Below, piece by piece: positions 6,228 through 11,083 of a stretch of DNA of 11,912 nucleotides. The translations under genes and the position numbers were made by a program. Position 1 is the stretch's first letter. Every line of letters begins with the position of its first letter. Source of the DNA: Minisyncoccota bacterium (GTDB lineage Bacteria > Patescibacteriota > Minisyncoccia > Phycocordibacterales > Phycocordibacteraceae); the NCBI GenBank assembly GCA_018062165.1, contig JAGOSU010000022.1, positions 1-11,912 on the forward strand. The letters run 5' to 3'. The notes beneath the pieces are model-generated. The model was not told where the DNA came from and ran no database searches. It saw only the letters and a list, made by a program, of their open reading frames with translations.

Positions 6228-7217
6228 ATGATTAATCCAGCTGCAAAACTCGCCCCAGGCCTCCTTGAGGGAACCCCGGAGAAGAAGCCAACCCGTGATG
6301 GACTCGGAAACGGCACGGTGGAAGCGGGGAAGGAGAACCCAAACATTGTGGTGCTCGCTGCAGACCTTGGTGACTCCACCCGTGCGGCTTGGTTCCAGAA
6401 GGAATTCCCGGACCGTTTCGTGGAAGTCGGCGTTGCTGAACAGAACCTTGCAACGGTGGCTTCCGGTATGGCAAACGAGGGGAAGATTCCGTTCATCGCT
6501 TCCTACGCTGCGTTTTCTCCTGGTCGTAACTACGAACAGATTCGTACCACCATCGCGCTTAACGACATGCCCGTGAAAGTCTGCGGCATGCACGCGGGTA
6601 TCCAGACGGGTCCCGATGGCGCGACACACCAGATGCTTGAAGACATTGCGCTCATGCGTGCGCTTCCCAACATGATTGTCATGGTACCCGGAGATGCGGA
6701 GGAGGGAAGGAAGTGTGTGGTTGCGGCTGCAAAAAACGGTAAGCCTACCTATATCCGCTTCGGTCGTGCAGCAGAGCCAGTCTTCACGACTGCTGAGACT
6801 CCGTTTGAAGTAGGGAAGGCACTGATCATGTGGGAAAGTGAAAAGCCACAAGTTGCTATTTTCAGCACTGGCTCGATGGCCTACCACGCCCTCATGGCAG
6901 CAAAGCAGCTTGAGGCTGAAGGCATTGGTGCGCTCGTGCTTCATTTCCATACGGTGAAGCCTATCGACCGTGAGGCACTCATGGAGGTTGCGAAGAGAGT
7001 GGGCAAGGTCATCACCATCGAGGAGCACCAGGTCATGGGCGGATTTGGGAGCGCAGTTGCAGAAGTAATCGCAGAAGAGCCACACCCTATTACGGTGAAG
7101 CGTATGGGTATACAAGATGAGTTCGGGCAGTCAGGCGAAGCCGACGAGCTTGTTGAGTTCTATGGGCTTTCCGGTCCGCACATTGCGAAGGCTGCGAAAG
7201 AAATGCTTGAGAAATAA
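6228..7217 (+). CDS. tktC: Transketolase, C-terminal subunit
   Basis: 329 residues, matching stand-alone C-terminal transketolase subunits (PYR plus C-terminal domains). The catalytic Glu that activates the thiamine ring is E71 in VGVAEQNLATVASGMA. The substrate loop is GPDGATHQMLEDIALMR (128-144), with H134 as the conserved His. Residues about 22-180 form the pyrimidine-binding domain and about 195-325 the C-terminal domain, with FSTGSMAYHALMAAKQLE (212-229) and ITIEEHQVMGGFGSAVAE (262-279). DXS and pyruvate dehydrogenase E1-beta share this fold, but the pairing with the transketolase N-half decides the name. There is no Shine-Dalgarno; a weak TATAGC at 6216-6221 lies 6 bases before the start, so either a local promoter or readthrough from the upstream genes could supply it. 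Confidence 0.95.
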   Translation: MINPAAKLAPGLLEGTPEKKPTRDGLGNGTVEAGKENPNIVVLAADLGDSTRAAWFQKEFPDRFVEVGVAEQNLATVASGMANEGKIPFIASYAAFSPGRNYEQIRTTIALNDMPVKVCGMHAGIQTGPDGATHQMLEDIALMRALPNMIVMVPGDAEEGRKCVVAAAKNGKPTYIRFGRAAEPVFTTAETPFEVGKALIMWESEKPQVAIFSTGSMAYHALMAAKQLEAEGIGALVLHFHTVKPIDREALMEVAKRVGKVITIEEHQVMGGFGSAVAEVIAEEPHPITVKRMGIQDEFGQSGEADELVEFYGLSGPHIAKAAKEMLEK

Positions 7218-7219
7218 CC

Positions 7220-7390
7220 ATGACCAAGAACGCCGTACAGCCTGGTAGTGAGCGATTCCTTCTCCTTCTCCTTATCGCGGGCCTCGTCGTTCTCATCGTA
7301 TCCTTTATAGGAACGGCAATACGCGAGACGCAATCAATGGATCCTCGCACCTTCTACGAGCAGGAGATTATTAAAACTGACGCTCATTGA
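7220..7390 (+). CDS. Small single-helix membrane protein (56 residues)
   Basis: An open frame begins with ATG two bases after the transketolase C-half stop and ends with TGA one base before the bisphosphatase ATG, filling the gap exactly. The product has a short polar start (MTKNAVQPGSER), one strong membrane helix at about 13-34 (FLLLLLIAGLVVLIVSFIGT), and a charged tail (RETQSMDPRTFYEQEI...). Exact packing between two real genes and the clean membrane segment support a real gene. I do not recognise the family. The tail may lie on either side of the membrane; the Arg pair around the helix gives no clear orientation. A role in holding neighbouring enzymes at the membrane is possible but unsupported. 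Confidence 0.7.
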   Translation: MTKNAVQPGSERFLLLLLIAGLVVLIVSFIGTAIRETQSMDPRTFYEQEIIKTDAH

Positions 7391-7391
7391 T

Positions 7392-8315
7392 ATGACGCAG
7401 ACACTCAAGGAGCATCTCTCAGAACTTGGCGTAGAGGAAGGACTCTCCTCAATACTGCTCGACCTTGCGCGTGTCGAGAAACGTATCTACGACACTATCA
7501 GCATGGCGGACGCGGTAAAGGGAAGTGAAGCGAATGTGTCCGGAGACATGCAGTCTTCGCTTGATCTTGCGTCTGAAAAGATGATTGCTGAGACGCTCGA
7601 TGGGAATACGCACGTTTGTTCCCACCTTTCTGAGGAGGTGACGGAACTTCGTACCTGCAGTGCTGAGGGGAGGTATTTTATTGCGTATGATCCCTATGAC
7701 GGCGGGTCAGTAGGTGATGCGGACATTACCGTCGGGTCTATCTTTGGTATCTGGAGCGAACCGCCGACTATGGGGGACGCAGTAGGGAAGGCGCTCGTGT
7801 GTGGCGCCTATTCTCTCTGGGGACCTAACCTCGCCTTTGCGTTCGGTACAAAAGAACACGGCGTTCATTGGTACGAGCACGATGGGAATGACTATCGTCT
7901 CATCGGCAAGCTCGATTTTGACTCTGAAGGACTTCACAAGGGAATCTTTTGTCCGGGAGATAGCCCCGTCATGCTTGAAAACCCAGCGTATGAGAAGCTT
8001 TTTAAATACGCACTCTCCGCTAAATTCCGCTTACGCTATACCGGCTGCTGCATGACGGATACGCACCACGTGCTGCATAAGAAGGGAATGTTCTGGTATC
8101 CACCAGGAAAGAAAGGAGGGCTCCGTCTTATGTACGAGTGTGCACCGCTCGGTTTTCTTATCCTTGCAGCAGGAGGAACCGCCGTAAATCACGAAGGGAC
8201 ACCGCTTATGGATATCGCTATCACTGATTGGCACCAGCGCTCATCGCTCCTGTATATCTCTCCCGGCTTCGAAGACGCAATTGCGCTCTTTGTCGAAGTG
8301 GGGAAGGGTAGCTAG
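7392..8315 (+). CDS. fbp: Fructose-1,6-bisphosphatase class I (possibly also sedoheptulose-1,7-bisphosphatase)
   Basis: 307 residues, slightly shorter than typical class I enzymes (about 330). It would remove the 1-phosphate of fructose-1,6-bisphosphate in gluconeogenesis or of sedoheptulose-1,7-bisphosphate. The metal-binding signature is DPYDGGSVGDADITVGSIF (100-118), aligning without gaps to DPLDGSSNIDVNVSVGTIF. E81-E82 in LSEEV and E249 in YECAP are the other metal ligands. Substrate residues R215-Y216 (RYTG) and Y236 (FWYPP) are kept, and the ending with AAGG (259-262) and WHQRSSL (280-286) is typical. The Lys that normally precedes LRLLYE (K274 of the pig enzyme) is G243 here, which may alter sugar binding or fructose-2,6-bisphosphate response. 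It starts one base after the small membrane protein without a Shine-Dalgarno, so it is probably translated by coupling. Its last bases overlap the convergent kinase gene. Confidence 0.92.
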   Translation: MTQTLKEHLSELGVEEGLSSILLDLARVEKRIYDTISMADAVKGSEANVSGDMQSSLDLASEKMIAETLDGNTHVCSHLSEEVTELRTCSAEGRYFIAYDPYDGGSVGDADITVGSIFGIWSEPPTMGDAVGKALVCGAYSLWGPNLAFAFGTKEHGVHWYEHDGNDYRLIGKLDFDSEGLHKGIFCPGDSPVMLENPAYEKLFKYALSAKFRLRYTGCCMTDTHHVLHKKGMFWYPPGKKGGLRLMYECAPLGFLILAAGGTAVNHEGTPLMDIAITDWHQRSSLLYISPGFEDAIALFVEVGKGS

Positions 8316-9298
8316 CTAATTTTGTAATCAACAGGAGCCTTCGCGAGAAGGTCCTCGAGTGCCTGTCGTTTGAGCAGCCCGCGCTGTGCACCTACGTCTT
8401 GCACCACTGACATTGAGTTGATTGGTCCCCAGAGCAGTGCCTCGGGAAGTGTTTTGCCAAGTGTCATCGCTGCAGCAACGGTGGAGGCAAAGGCGTCGCC
8501 TGCGCCAGTACGCTCAAAGGGAGGGCGCGGATCTGGGTACATAGGAACGAAGTGCATTGCAACTCCGTCGTATGCATATGCGCCGTTAACGCCGTCAGTA
8601 ATGATGACGTTCTTGGGACCAAGCGCCATCAATCCTTTTGCGAGGGTGAGAATTTCCTGCGGGCCCGTTGTCTCCAAGATGCGCTCCGCCTCTTCCTTGT
8701 TGACCGCAATGAAGTTCGCATGTTTGTAGAGACGTGCGAGCTTTTCAACACCTAGCTTCATCTGGAAGGTGCCGGGCTGGAAGGCAAAGAAGACATCAGC
8801 GTTCTTCTCGACGTAGTCGGCGATAGCGTTGTGGTAGTCCTCCGTTCCATCTCCCAAAGACGAAAGATAAATGGTTTTGGGTTTCGGGAGGTTCGGAAGG
8901 ACGTAGGGGTAGTGCTCGTGCTTTACGAGAATAGTACGCTCGCTCTCAAAAGAGAGGACGTAGTGGTGGTTGGTGGGGATGCCGTCGTGCAGCTTTATAT
9001 ACTTCGTTTCAATCTTCTCTTTCTTAAATACGTTCAGGATTTCCTTACCGTAGGCGTCCTTACCAGTGTTTGCGACAAAGGCCGTTTTGAGACCAAGACG
9101 AGCGGCTGCAACTGCAGCGTTGGCCGCATTGCCCACTCCTGCAATTAGTTCGGCCTTCTCAAAGGGAATCTTGTCCCCCCAGCGCATGCAGATTTCACAT
9201 TCTGCTGAATCTATCTTGCAATGAACCGCTGCGTCTTTAAGAGTAATGAATTCGTCGACGACGGTATCGCCGATGGCAAGGAAATCGATTGATGACAT
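8312..9298 (-). CDS. PfkB-family carbohydrate kinase
   Basis: 328 residues, the normal size of PfkB/ribokinase-type enzymes, which phosphorylate sugars or nucleosides with ATP. The start MSSIDFLAIGDTVVDEF fits the first strand of the fold. The substrate loop AGVGNAANAAVAAARLGL (53-70) corresponds to PfkB signature 1. The second signature FERTGAGDAFAST (261-273) holds the catalytic base D268 and the anion hole. An unusual stretch at 20-45 carries H26, C27, C34 and C37 (C-x6-C-x2-C), which could bind a metal or form a disulfide. The real substrate is unknown; ribose, fructose-6-phosphate, tagatose-6-phosphate and nucleosides are all possible, and the setting beside pentose-phosphate genes makes ribose or a sugar phosphate attractive. 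It is convergent with the bisphosphatase (4-base overlap) and divergent from the aldolase gene. Confidence 0.92.
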   Translation of the reverse strand: MSSIDFLAIGDTVVDEFITLKDAAVHCKIDSAECEICMRWGDKIPFEKAELIAGVGNAANAAVAAARLGLKTAFVANTGKDAYGKEILNVFKKEKIETKYIKLHDGIPTNHHYVLSFESERTILVKHEHYPYVLPNLPKPKTIYLSSLGDGTEDYHNAIADYVEKNADVFFAFQPGTFQMKLGVEKLARLYKHANFIAVNKEEAERILETTGPQEILTLAKGLMALGPKNVIITDGVNGAYAYDGVAMHFVPMYPDPRPPFERTGAGDAFASTVAAAMTLGKTLPEALLWGPINSMSVVQDVGAQRGLLKRQALEDLLAKAPVDYKIS

Positions 9299-9304
9299 GG
9301 CAAA

Positions 9305-9310
9305 AGTGTA
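9305..9310 (-). promoter_or_regulatory. Extended -10 (TGA-TACACT) for the PfkB kinase, leaderless-type
   Basis: On the minus strand TACACT is preceded by TGA, the extended -10 arrangement, and ends 6 bases before the ATG at 9298. There is no Shine-Dalgarno. It shares a 38-base intergenic region with the aldolase promoter on the other strand. Its -35 position would fall on or beside the aldolase -10 box. Confidence 0.55.
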
Positions 9311-9323
9311 TCACGCGGGCTGG

Positions 9324-9329
9324 TATACT
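9324..9329 (+). promoter_or_regulatory. Extended -10 (TGG-TATACT) for the aldolase-like gene, leaderless-type
   Basis: TATACT is preceded by TGG and ends 7 bases before the ATG at 9337. No Shine-Dalgarno follows (TTTTCACC). The extended -10 may compensate for the lack of a clear -35, which would lie inside or beside the divergent kinase promoter. Confidence 0.62.
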
Positions 9330-9336
9330 TTTCACC

Positions 9337-10317
9337 ATGATTGACCTTGAAGCTTGCGCCCGTTCTCTTGTGGCTCCGGGGAAGGGGTTACTTGCCTGTG
9401 ACGAGAGCACGGCGACCATCGACGAGCGGCTTACCGCAGCTGGCATCGCCTCGAATGAAAAGATGCGTCTTGCGTATCGTGAGGTGTTCCTTGGCGCGCC
9501 TGGCATCGAAGAGTTTCTTTCTGGCGTCTCACTTTCCGATGACTTACTCGCTCCCTTTGCCAAAACGCTGCATGACCGTGACCTTGTGCCGGGGGTAAAG
9601 GTAGACGAGGAAACCGAGCCCATGAGTGAGAGCCCGAAGGAGATGGTGACTCGTGGCCTCATTGGACTGCCAGAGCGTTTGGTAACCTACCGTACCACTC
9701 ATCACACTGGTTTTGCCAAGTGGCGAGCCGTACTCACTATCGATGGTGATCAGCTCCCAAGTCCGCTTGCCATTGTTGAGAACGCAAAGCGTCTTGCGAT
9801 GTTTGCGAAGTACGTTCAGGAAACAGGGATGGTGCCGGTAGTAGAGATGGACGTGCTACGCAAAGGCAAACACAGCAGAGTTCGAGCAACAGCGGCACTT
9901 GAAGAGGCGCTCACTGCACTCATGCGTGCGCTCTCGGACCAGGCGCTCGACCTTTCCGGAGTGATTCTTCAAACCTCGATGGCCACCTCAGGCGAGGGAA
10001 GTGGCCTCAAGGATTCTCCGGAGGATGTGGCGGAGGATACTATTGCTGCACTTATGAAGGCGGTACCACGCGAGGTGCTTGGCATCGTGTTTCTCTCAGG
10101 CGGCCAGGAACCCGATCAGGTGACCGATAACCTGCGCGCTATAGCGCAGGCCGGAAAGGCCGCCAATGCTCCTTGGCCGCTCTCGTTCTCCTTTGCCCGC
10201 GCACTTACTGAAGAGGGTCTCACTATCTGGGGCGGGAAGAAGGAGAACGTCCCGGCAGCCCGTGAAGCCTTCCTTGCAAGGCTCAAAACGGTAGCCCTGG
10301 CTGCCCAGGGGCAGTAG
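9337..10317 (+). CDS. Class I fructose-bisphosphate aldolase-like protein with Schiff-base Lys replaced by Gln
   Basis: 326 residues, somewhat shorter than animal-type class I aldolases (about 360) but clearly homologous. The start MIDLEACARSLVAPGKGLLACDEST fits the family, with D22 matching Asp33 of the rabbit enzyme. K88 (GVKVD), K128 and R130 (FAKWR), E170 (VPVVE), S254 (FLSGG) and R288 (FSFAR) match rabbit Lys107, Lys146, Arg148, Glu187, Ser271 and Arg303. The residue equivalent to Lys229, which forms the covalent Schiff base with the substrate, is Q212: the strand reads GVILQTSM where the family has LKPNM or LKTNM. The codon is CAA (9970-9972), one base from AAA. A Lys13 lies beyond the strand (K225) but not at the same place. 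Normal cleavage of fructose-1,6-bisphosphate is therefore doubtful. The start at 9337 is set by the -10 box; an in-frame TTG at 9289 is rejected. Confidence 0.9.
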   Translation: MIDLEACARSLVAPGKGLLACDESTATIDERLTAAGIASNEKMRLAYREVFLGAPGIEEFLSGVSLSDDLLAPFAKTLHDRDLVPGVKVDEETEPMSESPKEMVTRGLIGLPERLVTYRTTHHTGFAKWRAVLTIDGDQLPSPLAIVENAKRLAMFAKYVQETGMVPVVEMDVLRKGKHSRVRATAALEEALTALMRALSDQALDLSGVILQTSMATSGEGSGLKDSPEDVAEDTIAALMKAVPREVLGIVFLSGGQEPDQVTDNLRAIAQAGKAANAPWPLSFSFARALTEEGLTIWGGKKENVPAAREAFLARLKTVALAAQGQ

Positions 10318-10322
10318 CCGCC

Positions 10323-10351
10323 TTGATTTTGAGAGCCCTTTAGGGCATACT
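10323..10351 (+). promoter_or_regulatory. rplY: Promoter TTGATT-17-CATACT for L25
   Basis: TTGATT (10323-10328) and CATACT (10346-10351) are separated by 17 bases, the ideal sigma-70 spacing. The -10 box ends 9 bases before the ATG at 10361. There is no Shine-Dalgarno in CGCCCAATC. This is the most complete promoter in the window. Confidence 0.6.
10335..10346. repeat. 12-base palindrome in the L25 promoter spacer
   Basis: GCCCTTTAGGGC is symmetric apart from the central two bases (arms GCCCT/AGGGC). It lies between the -35 and -10 boxes and its last base is the first of the -10. It could be an operator or a weak hairpin, but a 5-base arm also occurs by chance. Confidence 0.35.
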
Positions 10352-10360
10352 CGCCCAATC

Positions 10361-11002
10361 ATGCTTACGCTCACGGTGATGAAGCGGGAAGAGACTGGAA
10401 AGCGCGCACAGCGCCTTCTTGCAACTGGCGTCATGCCAGCAGTCGTCTATGGCCCTAAGCAGGAAGCTACCTCCATCAGCGTGCCACTCCCGGAGTTCGT
10501 GAAGATGCTAAAGACAGCAGGTGAGTCCTCGGTCATCGAGCTTATGGGCCTCGGTTCTTCGATTCAGGCGCTCGTTCACGAAGTTGACCGCGACCCAATC
10601 ACCAACGTGCCTCGCCACGCAGACTTCTACGCAATTGAGAAGGGTAAGAAGGTGGAAGTCGCTATTCCGCTTACGTACGTCGGTGAGTCTCCAGCCGTGA
10701 AGGCGGGTTCTAACCTCGTGAAGGTGCTCCACGAGCTCGAGATTTCTGCAGATGCAGCAAATCTCCCGCACGACATTACGGTGGACATTTCAGGTCTTGC
10801 CGCTGTCGGTGATCAGATTCACGTAAAAGACCTTTCTATTCCTGCAGGTGTTGAAGTGATGGTGGAGGAGGACCAGATAGTCGCACTCATCCAGGAGGTT
10901 ACGGTTGAGGAGGAGACTCCAGTCGCTGCTCCAGACATGTCTGCCATTGAGGTAGAGAAGAAGGGCAAGGAAGAAGAAGCTCCAGAAGCTCCTAAGGAGT
11001 AA
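10361..11002 (+). CDS. rplY: 50S ribosomal protein L25 (CTC/TL5 type)
   Basis: 213 residues, the two-domain CTC/TL5 form of L25 that binds 5S rRNA in the large ribosomal subunit. The N-terminal 5S-binding domain spans about 1-90, with REETGKRAQRLLATGVMPAVVYG (9-31) as the family signature and DRDPITNVPRHADFY (76-90) closing it. The beta-rich C-terminal domain spans about 95-180 (VEVAIPLTYVGESPAVKAG). A low-complexity tail rich in Glu, Lys, Pro and Ala (about 183-213) is typical of this form. It has its own promoter upstream and is followed at once by an intrinsic terminator, so it looks like a single-gene transcription unit. The start agrees with the -10 box and with MLTLTVMKRE, where the family begins. 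Confidence 0.95.
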   Translation: MLTLTVMKREETGKRAQRLLATGVMPAVVYGPKQEATSISVPLPEFVKMLKTAGESSVIELMGLGSSIQALVHEVDRDPITNVPRHADFYAIEKGKKVEVAIPLTYVGESPAVKAGSNLVKVLHELEISADAANLPHDITVDISGLAAVGDQIHVKDLSIPAGVEVMVEEDQIVALIQEVTVEEETPVAAPDMSAIEVEKKGKEEEAPEAPKE

Positions 11003-11004
11003 TC

Positions 11005-11026
11005 AAAGGCCCTTCGGGGCCTTTTT
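11005..11026 (+). terminator. Rho-independent terminator after L25
   Basis: A perfect 8-base stem, AAAGGCCC / GGGCCTTT, closes a stable TTCG loop (11013-11016) and runs into TTTTT (11022-11026). It begins three bases after the L25 stop. It is the only textbook intrinsic terminator in the window. Confidence 0.93.
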
Positions 11027-11039
11027 CGTTCATGAAGTA

Positions 11040-11060
11040 ACGTCGGGGTGCTCCCGACGT
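11040..11060. repeat. Inverted repeat ACGTCGGG-5-CCCGACGT before the last gene
   Basis: Two perfect 8-base arms (11040-11047 and 11053-11060) flank a 5-base loop. The repeat ends 7 bases before the -10 box TATACT (11068) and covers the place where a -35 would be. It could be an operator, or a second weak terminator followed by CTTCTGTT. Confidence 0.6.
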
Positions 11061-11067
11061 CTTCTGT

Positions 11068-11073
11068 TATACT
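11068..11073 (+). promoter_or_regulatory. Extended -10 (TGT-TATACT) for the secreted coiled-coil protein gene
   Basis: TATACT preceded by TGT ends 10 bases before the ATG at 11084. The spacer (TCCGAAGAAT) holds at most a very weak GAAG, so the message is leaderless or has a leader of only a few bases. The inverted repeat at 11040-11060 lies immediately upstream. Confidence 0.58.
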
Positions 11074-11083
11074 TCCGAAGAAT

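Noticed and set aside
6180..7115. 311-codon reverse-strand open frame
   Set aside because: It lies opposite the C-half of transketolase, whose motifs are intact; the product is His/Arg/Cys-rich with no recognisable fold.
4866..7217. Reading the transketolase halves as a pseudogene broken by a frameshift or insertion
   Set aside because: Each half has its own start, a clean end and full-length domain content, and split transketolases are established; the intervening frame is itself a clean gene with ATGA coupling.
9289..9336. Longer aldolase start at the TTG at 9289
   Set aside because: It would overlap the divergent kinase start and would place the -10 box TATACT inside the coding region; homologues begin near MIDLEACARSLVAPGKG.
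10301..10314. Hairpin CTGCCC-AG-GGGCAG at the end of the aldolase gene as a terminator
   Set aside because: It lies inside the coding region, the loop is only two bases if all six pairs form, and no T-run follows directly (GCCGCC comes first); at best a weak structure.
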